Below, piece after piece: positions 37,479 through 47,046 of a DNA stretch of 59,194 nt (positions within the stretch are counted from its first letter, which is position 1; every line of letters starts with the position of its first letter). The position numbers and the translations under genes are program-made. The notes under the pieces were generated by a model, which had not been told where the DNA came from, did no database searches, and saw only the letters and a list, made by a program, of their open reading frames with translations. The DNA comes from Bacteroidales bacterium. Lineage in GTDB: Bacteria; Bacteroidota; Bacteroidia; Bacteroidales; Paludibacteraceae. The stretch is taken from the NCBI GenBank assembly GCA_012519425.1, contig JAAYQF010000116.1:1-59194 (forward strand), in the 5' to 3' direction.

Positions 37479-40400
37479 TTATTTTGAAAACTTCCACCAA
37501 TCAAAATGGAACAAATCTCTTTCGCCTTTAAAAATAAAATACAGATCATGTACACCGCTGACCTTCTGCACCGGAGCGGAAAAAGTTCTCCAAATACCGG
37601 ATTCCCGCGACGAATTGATGTGGATAGTGGCGATCACTGGACCGTCAATTTTATCAATACGGATTTCAATATTACCTCCCTCAATGGAAGATACCCCAAC
37701 ATCTATAGATTTTGCACCATCAGAAAAATCTGCTCCCTTTACTAAAATATAATCACCATGATTGATAGATGTTACAAAGATACGACCGTCTTCAAGATGA
37801 GTTTTAACGCCCTCGCTCCAGGCTATCGTTTCAGCTTCAACCCGCACAAACGGATTTAATGTGCCAATCTGCTCAGGACCTTCCACTGACCAATAACTCC
37901 GATTTTGAATCGTACCATCGGCATTGTATCTCATTTCATCCACATCAACCGAACGGCGTTCATAAAACCTACTCGTTATTCTTTTGAGTAGATCACTGCT
38001 TTGTCCAAAACAATATGATTTCCCTTTATACTCGATGATTCCGGGGTGATTTCCACGGGTCTTTTCAGAAGCATCCACAATCATCCCTTTATATTCCCAT
38101 TTTCCCGTGGGGGAAGTACTCATGGCATATCCAATTCCTTCAGGGCAACAGGTTGAAGCATAAGCTAAGTAATAGTAACCGTTTCGTTTCCATACCCAAG
38201 GTCCCTCCTGGTAGTTAGCCGGAGTAGTAGGATCTTTCTGAATCTCTCCGGAGTAGGAAATCATATCCTCATTCAACTTGACCCAGTACAAGTGTGGATT
38301 TCCCCAATACAGATAAGCTTGTCCATCGTCGTCTATCAATATGGCAGGATCAATGTCGGCTATGCTGTTTTTAATCAAAGGTTTCCCTATCGGATCTTTA
38401 AAAGGACCATAAGGGCTGTCAGCGACCAAAACACCGATTCCTACCCCTGCGGGCATAGGGCAATAAAGATAAAACTTACCATTGCGTTCAACACAGTGTG
38501 GTGCCCAGGCTCCATTATCCCGGGGTGCCCACCTGAAATTCTTCAATGATGCCACTGCTCCGTGATCTGTCCAATTGACCATATCGGTGGAAGTGTACAA
38601 AAGCCAGTCTTTCATCTTGAAGCTCATCGCATCATCCTCATCATGTGATGTGTATAAAAATACCGTATCGTTATATACCATGGGTGCAGGATCTGCCGTG
38701 TATTTGGTCTGAATAATGGGGTTACGAAGCTTCACAAACTGTGAAGTTGTGCCATCATTTCCAAGCAAGCGGATAAAATACACACCTCCTGCAATATTGC
38801 CGGGCAAAGATTGAAATTTAACCCTCACATACTCCTTGCCGGCCACCATTGCTTCGGGGATGGGATATTCCACATTAAAGAACTGTTGCTGGTTCCATCG
38901 ACCTGTATTGTCTTCAGTTACAAGCACTTCATCATCTACATATATTTCAAATTTACGACCTCCCCTTTCTGCTCCCCAATAACGCACATGCAGGCTGAGA
39001 TTGGTTTCCGAATTGGTTTTCAACCTGTAACTAAAATAGCCCCCTCTGCTGGCCGCACGATAAGATTCATTGTTGGTGTGGCCTGACTGTGAGTGTTCCA
39101 TTTTCATGTAATGGTCAATTTCGGGTTGTTGCTCACCCGTAGCCACAAAATCAATGGTGCGTTTTTCGATTGCTATTTTTTCATTTTCAATGGCAGTCAA
39201 AGAATCTTTGTAGGACTTATACTCACCATTTGTCAGCGCCAACCAATAAATCATATAACGTGCATCGTGTATGTTGGCAAATGGTTCAAGCGTTACATCC
39301 ATGGGATTTCCCATTTTGACATCTAACTTGAAATGCAGAGGATTATCACTCACCGGAACCAATTTATCACCCATATTCTGAATATCGTCGTCTATCAATA
39401 TCGGAGCCTGGTCAATGGGCAATAATTTTCCACTCGCATATTGTGCCCATCGTCCATCATCTGCAAGCAAACCTTTCAAATCATATTCACCGGCTTTGGC
39501 ACCAAGCAGTATAGGACCGTACATAAAAGCAATATAATCGTCCACATTAGGCAATCTGACAATCTGACCGTGCATAGGAAGGTCAATCTTCAGGACATCT
39601 CCCTTTCTCCATTTTCTGTCCAGCACTACGTAGCTTGACGGCGAGGCATCATATTGAATTTCTTCTCCATTTAAGGTTATTCTTAAAGCTCCGGCTTTAA
39701 CCCATTCCGGATATCTGAACATAAGTTTGAAATTCGAAGAACCCCTGGTTATTCTGAGCGTAGTTCCTTCTTCATAAGGGAAATTTGTCTCTTGTCTCAA
39801 ACGGATTTTTTTGTCCTTCCAATTCAATTCAGATGCGACAAAGAGATTGACATACAATGCGTCTCCCGATTGAGAATAAATGAACTGATTATACTTGCTA
39901 TGGTTTTCCATACCGGTTCCCACGCAGCACCACATCGCATTGTTGGGTGTTGAATAAACCCTGTAATGACGCGGACGGGCAGAAGTAAAATAGACATAAC
40001 CCCCATGCTCCGGATGTTGGGTCGAAAAAATGTGGTTGAACAACGCCCTCTCATAGTAGTCAACATAGTGAGCCGATGGATCCATGCGAAACAGATTTTC
40101 GGTCAGCCTTAACATATTGTAGGTATTACATGTTTCCGGTCCGTCTACATCATTAACGTAGTCTATACAAGACGAAGCACTTGGAAAATGTTCGCGGCGA
40201 CTGTTTCCTCCAAAAGCTATGGTTCTGTTGTTTACAACGGTTTCCCAGGAAAAGCGCGCTGCCTTTTCGTAAATATCATCGCCATCCAGTTCCGCAATTC
40301 TTGCAAACCCGACGAATTTCGGTATTTGTGTGTTGGCATGCCAATTATCAAGATTATCCACTCCTTTTGATAAAGGATCAAGAAAAATATGGTGAGAATA

Positions 40401-41141
40401 TTTTTTGGCAGCTTCCAGGTATTTCTTATCTCCTGTAATATGATAAGCATCGGCATACACTTCATTCATTCCTCCATGCTCCATATTGAGAACCTCCTGC
40501 ATTTGAGCTTCGCTGAAGCCGGAAGTAATATCAATTCCCCAATCGCAAAATTCCAAAAACAAGGACCCGGCCTTTTTGTTTTTTCCATACACCCACGCAT
40601 CTCTTAGTCCTGCATACATTTTATGCAAATTATAAAAAGGTGCCCATGATGATTTATAGATTTTAAAATCACCTTTTTTAAATGTTGACCACAATGCAGC
40701 ACTGTTGGGAAAACCACCGATATAACCTACACCCCATTCCGGATTATTGATTGCATTTGCCTTAAGACACTCATCCAACTCCGACAGCATATAATCCATT
40801 CGTTTCTTGCATTCCTTGTTGCCGGTGGAAGCATAATTGATGGCCATTGCCGATAGATAATGTCCTCCAATATGTCCGTCTAAACCTTCCCAACAGGGGT
40901 AAGTAGGTGCTTTTTCAACCAAACCGGCTTCTTTTCGATAGGGAGCCAACAGACGGTCCACGTCATATTGCAGAAGCACTTCAATATTAAGATCCCTTGC
41001 ATGTTTCAAAGGACCATCAAGCAACTTAACGTCTGATAGAGAAAACCCGTTATTATAAAGTTTTTCTTGTGCTTGTAAAGATCCGAAGCAAAGAGAAAAA
41101 GTAAAAAGGAAAAAGACCCATAATTTAATTTTGATTCTCAT
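37479..41141 (-). CDS. GH127-type beta-L-arabinofuranosidase fused to GH43-CBM6
   Basis: 1220 residues. The signal peptide is about 1-25 (ending SLQAQ). Residues about 28-600 are a GH127/GH146-like (DUF1680) barrel. The zinc-thiolate centre is complete: E336 and C338 (GPETCNTYN) and C405-C406 (MWCCVGTG). This parallels E338, C340, C417 and C418 of the Bifidobacterium HypBA1 enzyme, in which Cys is the nucleophile. A beta-rich linker (about 600-800, DUF4986-like) is followed by GH43 (about 810-1085) with TADPAPM, DIDPAILIDDDG and YQEGPWVWK, and by a CBM6 (about 1098-1220, RVEAETIAWSEG). One chain would therefore attack both beta-L-Araf and alpha-L-Araf or xylosyl links. It has no lipobox or T9SS tail. 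Confidence 0.87.
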   Translation of the reverse strand: MRIKIKLWVFFLFTFSLCFGSLQAQEKLYNNGFSLSDVKLLDGPLKHARDLNIEVLLQYDVDRLLAPYRKEAGLVEKAPTYPCWEGLDGHIGGHYLSAMAINYASTGNKECKKRMDYMLSELDECLKANAINNPEWGVGYIGGFPNSAALWSTFKKGDFKIYKSSWAPFYNLHKMYAGLRDAWVYGKNKKAGSLFLEFCDWGIDITSGFSEAQMQEVLNMEHGGMNEVYADAYHITGDKKYLEAAKKYSHHIFLDPLSKGVDNLDNWHANTQIPKFVGFARIAELDGDDIYEKAARFSWETVVNNRTIAFGGNSRREHFPSASSCIDYVNDVDGPETCNTYNMLRLTENLFRMDPSAHYVDYYERALFNHIFSTQHPEHGGYVYFTSARPRHYRVYSTPNNAMWCCVGTGMENHSKYNQFIYSQSGDALYVNLFVASELNWKDKKIRLRQETNFPYEEGTTLRITRGSSNFKLMFRYPEWVKAGALRITLNGEEIQYDASPSSYVVLDRKWRKGDVLKIDLPMHGQIVRLPNVDDYIAFMYGPILLGAKAGEYDLKGLLADDGRWAQYASGKLLPIDQAPILIDDDIQNMGDKLVPVSDNPLHFKLDVKMGNPMDVTLEPFANIHDARYMIYWLALTNGEYKSYKDSLTAIENEKIAIEKRTIDFVATGEQQPEIDHYMKMEHSQSGHTNNESYRAASRGGYFSYRLKTNSETNLSLHVRYWGAERGGRKFEIYVDDEVLVTEDNTGRWNQQQFFNVEYPIPEAMVAGKEYVRVKFQSLPGNIAGGVYFIRLLGNDGTTSQFVKLRNPIIQTKYTADPAPMVYNDTVFLYTSHDEDDAMSFKMKDWLLYTSTDMVNWTDHGAVASLKNFRWAPRDNGAWAPHCVERNGKFYLYCPMPAGVGIGVLVADSPYGPFKDPIGKPLIKNSIADIDPAILIDDDGQAYLYWGNPHLYWVKLNEDMISYSGEIQKDPTTPANYQEGPWVWKRNGYYYLAYASTCCPEGIGYAMSTSPTGKWEYKGMIVDASEKTRGNHPGIIEYKGKSYCFGQSSDLLKRITSRFYERRSVDVDEMRYNADGTIQNRSYWSVEGPEQIGTLNPFVRVEAETIAWSEGVKTHLEDGRIFVTSINHGDYILVKGADFSDGAKSIDVGVSSIEGGNIEIRIDKIDGPVIATIHINSSRESGIWRTFSAPVQKVSGVHDLYFIFKGERDLFHFDWWKFSK

Positions 41142-41200
41142 TATTTTAAATTAATTTGTTTGAATACTAATATTTGAAAAGGTTACAGTTCATTTTGCCA

Positions 41201-44200
41201 TTACCTGGCCCTTCTCTGTTTGGTAAGACGAATTCCCTCGTTACGAATATTGAAATAATCAAACGACACCTCGAAGGGAGTATCCGGCTTGGTGGTGTCA
41301 TAATCTATCCAGAAAGTACTGGTCATACTCTGCGTCATCACGCCATCACATGCTATGAGACCAACTTTAATATCTTTCAACAAAGCTTCCGCACTTCCAA
41401 GTTCTTTATAATCTTTACCATCAAACGAATAGTAAGCTGTATAGAGAGAACCTTTTTTGATGAGTCTCAAGAAAAGAGGAGCATCCGCAGATACCATTTC
41501 TTTCAGGTCGAAAGTGGCTACAGATCTGGCAATGTCATTCTCTTCTATGAAAAGATCAAGTGTGCCCGGTAGCGGTCCGGTCTGACGTGTAGTCTTGATC
41601 ACTGCCCTGAACATAAACTTAACGAAATTGGAGTCGTCTTGCCATGCAACGATACCGGCATTTTCCGGTTGAGAAGGCATTCTGGAAGCGATAATTTTGG
41701 TATCTATGGTCCAATCATTATTGGCGCTTTGCAGCAAGATATTTTTGGCATCATTGCTTCTTTCCGAAATATCGCCTTTTTCGGTAGTTATGGTAAGCCA
41801 GCCGGGATGGGCAGACAAAGAATGGTGCTCAGGGTTTTCCCTAACCAACTCCCATTGAGAGCCCACGCGATCATCATTAAAATCATCACTTACCGACACG
41901 CGATCAAAATTCAGATAATACAGATTTTCTTCCACCGTGTTTTTATCAACAAATTTTACGATGGCTGTTCCCGGTAAACCGGTTGCCTGTACAATTTCAA
42001 CATCGGTGGTTTTGCTCACAGCTTTAGCACTTACCACGGGTATTTCAGATTTGTCTTCCAGAAGAAAACTATAGGCTTTCACTTCGGGCTTAAATTCCTT
42101 GAGAGCAACACCATTGATCTGAATAGCAGCCGGTGTAAGATCAGGAATTACCTTGATGGGAAAACTGCTTGAAGCGGTTGAGCCTTTGTAGGTTACTTCT
42201 GCAAAGACAGAAGCCACGCCGGGACCAACGGCGCTGACTTTCCCATCTTTATCAACTGTCGCTACAGACGGATTGTTGGTTTTGTAAACAACACTTGCCT
42301 GCTTAATATCTATAAAACTATCATCTAACAAGCTGGCAGACAGAGCAGTTTGTGCGATTTCTCCGCTTTTCAAGATGAGCTTATCCGATTCGGCTACCAC
42401 TGTTTTTAACTTAAGCGGCAATTGTCCTTCCATCACTGCATGAACTTTTCCTCTGATATCTTGTGATGAAGCGCCAATTTCAAACAAATAAGTTCCCTGG
42501 TCAAACTTGATACGTTTCTCCTCTGCATCCCAATACCAAAGGTCGGCACAATCGATAGGAACAGAAACCGTTTTTGTTTGTCCGGCAGGGATGGTTACCC
42601 TTTTAAACCCTTTCAATTGTTTGATGGGCCTTTCCAATAATTCCGCATCAGGAGTTTTTAGATAAACTTGTACTATTTCATCTCCATCCACACCTCCGGT
42701 ATTTGTAACATCAACACTGACAGTAATCTGATCTTCGGGCGTGATGGTATTTTTGCTGATATTGAATTTATCATATTCAAAAGTAGTATAGCTGAGTCCA
42801 TATCCAAACTCATAAGACACATCTTTGTCGAAATACCAATAGGTTCTGCCGTTTTGGGTATTGTCACCCTTCAGGATATAATCATCAAGTGCAGGAAGGT
42901 CATTTACGGAACGGTACCAGGTAATGCTTGTCTTGCCTCCTGGATTTACTTCTCCGAAAAGAATTTTGGCCATTGCCGTTCCCTGCGCCTGCCCATTATA
43001 TCCTGTATAGATCAGTGCGGGAATATTCTTGTTGTATTTGATGCTTTCCACTTCCACCATCCCCATGGTTTGCATGACTACAACTGTGCGGGGATTTACA
43101 GCAGCTACCGACTGAATCAGTTGCATCTGATTACCGGGCAAAGTCAAAGAATAACGATCGGATTCTTCTCTTCCTGTATTTTGATCCGTACCCACAAACA
43201 CAAGTGCTACATCAGCCGAGGCCACCTCTTTCAGGATTTCCCGGTCTATTGAATCGGTTTGTGGCTCACGATAAACAAAGTACAGGTCTTGCGGACCTGT
43301 TATTCCCAACGTATTAATCTTCAACGGTACGGTTACATTCCTTCCAAACGTGCGACCGCCTTCTGCCGGTTCAATGACGTGCGATGCAACAATATTTCCT
43401 GTAGACGCTCCTACCCTGAGCTCTAATATACCGCCCTTTTGCACATTCATCTGCAGGTGCATTGAATCCAGGTTTGTGAAATCGATATTGTTATAAGATG
43501 TCCAATCCCCGTCCTTAATGCCTTGCAGCGAAAGATGTCCAAATCTTCTTACCTTAATTATTCCCGGCGATGCCGAGTCAAAATCAGTTGCGCTATATTC
43601 ACCGGTAACGCCATCTTTACTCCGGGTAGAAAAGCTTCTCAACACAAAAAAATCAGTATTGCGGGCTGTATTACCGGCTTCCAAATAAAACACCTCGACA
43701 GGAAGTTTATTCTCTGCAATGAAATTTTTAAGTCCCTGCAAATGAGAAATACGATAGCGTTCCTCTATAGGTCCCGAATAGTCTCCTAATTCTACCCTGT
43801 TGGCATGCGGACCCAAAACAGCAATTTTTTTTATCTTCTCTGGTTTGAGCGGTAATAGTTTTGTATTATCCGAATTGAGTGGTTCATTTTTAAATAAAAC
43901 CGGACATTTTGTAGCAACTTCAAGTGCAAAATCGTTGTGCGCAGGGTTGTTGATAATATCAGGTCTGATGCCGGAATAAGGTACCATAGCGGGAGGATCA
44001 AATTCTCCCAGTCGCATGCGAATAGTTATCATGTTAACCAAAGCCCTGTCAATATCGGATATGCTTATCAATCCGCGATTCAGTGCCTCAATCGCATTAT
44101 GCTGATACTCACCTCCACAATCCGAATCCACTCCTGCTTTCAAGCCGGCTGCCGTAGCTTCCACACCATCATTCAGATAGTTGTGTCCTTGATAAATGTC

Positions 44201-45067
44201 GGAAATAGCTCCACAATCACCCGTCACATATCCTTTCAGCCCATATGTTTTCCTTGCAACCGAGTCAACCAAAAAGTTGCTTGCGGATACCGGTACACCA
44301 TTTACGGCATTGTAGGCAGTCATGATGGAAGGGAGCTTGTAATTTTCTATCAATAATTTATAAGGTCTGAGATAGAATTCACGCATATCCCTTTCATCCA
44401 ACTCAGAATTGCCGTTATGGCGATTAAATTCAGAATTATTGGCGATATAATGCTTTCCTGTAGGAACTGTCTTCAAATACCCGGAATCATTACCCATCAT
44501 CCCTTTAACAAAACCCCCGGCCAGCTCAGCTATCAGGAAGGGATCTTCGCCATAACTCTCGGCGGTTCGTCCCCAACGCGGATCGCGGGCGGGTTCAACG
44601 ACGGGAGACCAATAGGTAAGTGTAAAAATACGTTCGTGATTGAAGCCCCTGGCTTCATCGGCAATCATAACCGCTTCTTTATAGATCAACTCCGGATCCC
44701 AGGTGCTGCCTGCGGCTATGCTGTTGGGAAAGGAAGTGGCTGTCTTTCCGGCATTGTCATTTCTGCCAACCACTCCGTGTAGTGCTTCTCCCCATACATC
44801 GTACTTATTAATTCCCAGCCGGGGAACCGAAGACATGGTGTTGCCAAGCAAGGTTTGCTTTTCTTCCAACGTCATCCGTGAAACAAGGTCAACCGCTCTT
44901 TCTTCGAAAGAATAAGCAGTATTTAAATAAATAGGTTTTTGCTGCAAACTCTCAGCAGAATTCTGAGCAAGCAAGCTGCTCACAAAGAACAATAAGCACC
45001 AGATAATACAAATGGAAAGTTTTGAATAAAAAATTCCTAATCTTCTAATATTAAATGTGTTTTTCAT
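41201..45067 (-). CDS. Very large multi-domain GH3 glycosidase
   Basis: 1288 residues, about 400 more than a usual GH3 protein. A signal peptide or anchor (about 14-35, ending SLLAQ) precedes the GH3 barrel with RDPRWGRTAESYGEDP, KHYIANNSEFNRH and nucleophile D284 (VTGDCGAISD). The second GH3 domain is interrupted by a CBM6-like beta-sandwich (about 472-605, IKDGDWTSYNNIDF). Fn3-like (about 769-865), Big_2 Ig-like (about 886-972) and cadherin-like (about 975-1058) modules follow. The C-terminal concanavalin-like module (about 1062-1288) resembles the end domain of GH43_12 enzymes. It is a candidate beta-xylosidase or beta-glucosidase with unusually rich binding modules. It is 13 bp after GH97 and clearly in the same operon. 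Confidence 0.87.
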   Translation of the reverse strand: MKNTFNIRRLGIFYSKLSICIIWCLLFFVSSLLAQNSAESLQQKPIYLNTAYSFEERAVDLVSRMTLEEKQTLLGNTMSSVPRLGINKYDVWGEALHGVVGRNDNAGKTATSFPNSIAAGSTWDPELIYKEAVMIADEARGFNHERIFTLTYWSPVVEPARDPRWGRTAESYGEDPFLIAELAGGFVKGMMGNDSGYLKTVPTGKHYIANNSEFNRHNGNSELDERDMREFYLRPYKLLIENYKLPSIMTAYNAVNGVPVSASNFLVDSVARKTYGLKGYVTGDCGAISDIYQGHNYLNDGVEATAAGLKAGVDSDCGGEYQHNAIEALNRGLISISDIDRALVNMITIRMRLGEFDPPAMVPYSGIRPDIINNPAHNDFALEVATKCPVLFKNEPLNSDNTKLLPLKPEKIKKIAVLGPHANRVELGDYSGPIEERYRISHLQGLKNFIAENKLPVEVFYLEAGNTARNTDFFVLRSFSTRSKDGVTGEYSATDFDSASPGIIKVRRFGHLSLQGIKDGDWTSYNNIDFTNLDSMHLQMNVQKGGILELRVGASTGNIVASHVIEPAEGGRTFGRNVTVPLKINTLGITGPQDLYFVYREPQTDSIDREILKEVASADVALVFVGTDQNTGREESDRYSLTLPGNQMQLIQSVAAVNPRTVVVMQTMGMVEVESIKYNKNIPALIYTGYNGQAQGTAMAKILFGEVNPGGKTSITWYRSVNDLPALDDYILKGDNTQNGRTYWYFDKDVSYEFGYGLSYTTFEYDKFNISKNTITPEDQITVSVDVTNTGGVDGDEIVQVYLKTPDAELLERPIKQLKGFKRVTIPAGQTKTVSVPIDCADLWYWDAEEKRIKFDQGTYLFEIGASSQDIRGKVHAVMEGQLPLKLKTVVAESDKLILKSGEIAQTALSASLLDDSFIDIKQASVVYKTNNPSVATVDKDGKVSAVGPGVASVFAEVTYKGSTASSSFPIKVIPDLTPAAIQINGVALKEFKPEVKAYSFLLEDKSEIPVVSAKAVSKTTDVEIVQATGLPGTAIVKFVDKNTVEENLYYLNFDRVSVSDDFNDDRVGSQWELVRENPEHHSLSAHPGWLTITTEKGDISERSNDAKNILLQSANNDWTIDTKIIASRMPSQPENAGIVAWQDDSNFVKFMFRAVIKTTRQTGPLPGTLDLFIEENDIARSVATFDLKEMVSADAPLFLRLIKKGSLYTAYYSFDGKDYKELGSAEALLKDIKVGLIACDGVMTQSMTSTFWIDYDTTKPDTPFEVSFDYFNIRNEGIRLTKQRRAR

Positions 45068-45080
45068 GTAGTAAATTTAT

Positions 45081-46985
45081 TTAATTAATAACACATACAA
45101 ACCCGCCACGAGGCAAGCATTCCACTTCTATTGTAGAATTTTTTACAGATTTCATGCTGAAGCCGGATATATCAAATGATCTTTCTTCCTTCCCATCCTT
45201 CATCAAGGTGCAAGTTTTCTTCTTTGCTCCTTTTATGAAATCCGTCTTAAATGAAAGCGTACATGCTGATTCTGTACCGTTGAGACCGGCTACATACCAC
45301 GCATCTCCCTTTCTTCGGGCCAAAATTATGTTTTCTCCCGGATAGCCACTCAACAACTTGGTTTCATCCCAGGCGGTCGGTAGGTTAGACAGAAAATCCT
45401 TAACTGTCACCGGCAACGAACGATACCCTTCAGGACGGTCCGGCATATGTTGCAAGGCTGATTCAAAAACAACGTACAATGCCAGCTCATGACCATGAGA
45501 GGTAATGTGAGGATGTTGTGAGTCGGTGAAAGTGCCCGGCGTATAGTCCATGGGACCTATTACGTTTCTGGTAAAGGGCAATGTTGCATTGTGTTTTGCT
45601 GCCCTGTTGGTCAGGGTTCGGTTATTATTATACCATTCTGCACCATAAACTGCTTCAACAGTCATCATGTGAGGATAGGTTCTTTGCCATCCCCGCGGTA
45701 TGGTCGCTCCGTGGAAATTAACAAGCAATTCGTAATCGATGGCATCTTCCAACAAATCGATATAGTAATTCATATCTTTGTAACCATCCCCGTTAAAGAA
45801 GTCTATTTTGACGCCCGAAACACCCATTTTATTTAACTTTTGATATTCGTTGATCCTATCCTCTTTTGCATTCAACGCATACATGGGACCGGGGGCACCT
45901 TCGCCAATCCAGCTCGTACATGAGTTATACCACAGAAGGGTTTTGATTCCCCTGTCGTCAGCGTATTTCAACGCATCAGTAACTGTTCCTCCGTTACCCA
46001 TTTCGTTCCACTTCCAATCTATCAAGTTGTAGGGCCATTTCATTTCAGCGGCAAGGTCAATATATTCTATAACTTTTTTATAATCACTGGAACTGTGATT
46101 ATATGCCCAATAAATCCAGGAAGCAGGTCCCGGGACAATCCAATCAGTATTGGCGACCTTCGATGGTTCAGAAACATCTGTGATCAAGGTTGATTCTACA
46201 ATGTCGGCGAGACTTCCAATGATCATGACACGCCAGGGAGAAACCCAGGCACCGGAAACCGGGAGCTTTTTATCATACAACTGTACACGATAGGCGGTAT
46301 CGTCCCCGGTATTATTTAAATAGGAACCGCTGTGATCCCTCAATATGTTTGCTTCAGAAATCAATGTATAAACTGAATTTGCCGGTTCAAGTAACAAGGG
46401 ATATGACCACAGAGACTTTTCTCTATTGGTTTTTCCGGTGGTAGAAAGCCAATAAAAATCCTCATAGCCTATGACGAAAGTTTGTGCCCATCTCTTAACT
46501 CCTTCAGGAATTGGGTAAGTAGTCATCTCCTCGGTGATTTGTTCGTCCTCGCTGATGGCATTGAACTGATAGCGGAATGCCACCCCGTCATTATAAGCTC
46601 TTAAAACAAACTCCAACACTTCACCCTTACGGTTTTCAAATTTGAACACCTTTTCGTTGGCGAAGTTGATACACTTGCTTCTCTTCCCGGTAAGCATGGT
46701 GTATTCATCTTTAATTTTTTTAGAATCTGAGACAGAAACAAGTTTCAAATCATCGGCAAAATTTTGCTGATCCGTTTTAAGTCCAACCAGGAGATTTTCA
46801 AAAAGGACGACACTTTGTTTTTTCTCTTTATAACTTATGGTGACAGAAGGTTTCCCATAAGTTTGCTGATCATTGATACCTACATCTACCAGAATTTTTT
46901 TATTAGGCGATGAAAATTGGTTTTGACCAAAAGTAGAGAAAAATGTAAATACTAAAAAGAATGTCGTTTTTAAAATGCGTTTCAT
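45081..46985 (-). CDS. GH97 retaining alpha-glycosidase (probable alpha-galactosidase)
   Basis: 634 residues with a signal peptide (MKRILKTTFFLVFTFFSTFGQ). GH97 N-terminal beta-super-sandwich, TIM barrel and C-terminal all-beta domain. The barrel carries GVKIDFFNGDG, and D395 is at the position of the Asp nucleophile of retaining GH97 members such as the B. thetaiotaomicron alpha-galactosidase. Inverting SusB-type alpha-glucosidases lack this Asp. Retaining alpha-galactosidase, or beta-L-arabinopyranosidase as in some relatives, is therefore favoured. It lies between GH31 (61 bp) and GH3 (13 bp) and would remove terminal galactose (or Arap) from side chains in the periplasm. Confidence 0.88.
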   Translation of the reverse strand: MKRILKTTFFLVFTFFSTFGQNQFSSPNKKILVDVGINDQQTYGKPSVTISYKEKKQSVVLFENLLVGLKTDQQNFADDLKLVSVSDSKKIKDEYTMLTGKRSKCINFANEKVFKFENRKGEVLEFVLRAYNDGVAFRYQFNAISEDEQITEEMTTYPIPEGVKRWAQTFVIGYEDFYWLSTTGKTNREKSLWSYPLLLEPANSVYTLISEANILRDHSGSYLNNTGDDTAYRVQLYDKKLPVSGAWVSPWRVMIIGSLADIVESTLITDVSEPSKVANTDWIVPGPASWIYWAYNHSSSDYKKVIEYIDLAAEMKWPYNLIDWKWNEMGNGGTVTDALKYADDRGIKTLLWYNSCTSWIGEGAPGPMYALNAKEDRINEYQKLNKMGVSGVKIDFFNGDGYKDMNYYIDLLEDAIDYELLVNFHGATIPRGWQRTYPHMMTVEAVYGAEWYNNNRTLTNRAAKHNATLPFTRNVIGPMDYTPGTFTDSQHPHITSHGHELALYVVFESALQHMPDRPEGYRSLPVTVKDFLSNLPTAWDETKLLSGYPGENIILARRKGDAWYVAGLNGTESACTLSFKTDFIKGAKKKTCTLMKDGKEERSFDISGFSMKSVKNSTIEVECLPRGGFVCVIN

Positions 46986-47046
46986 AATTCTTTTTTAAAA
47001 TGATTGTTTTTTATTGATTTAATTAATTGATTGTTTCTAATTTGAC

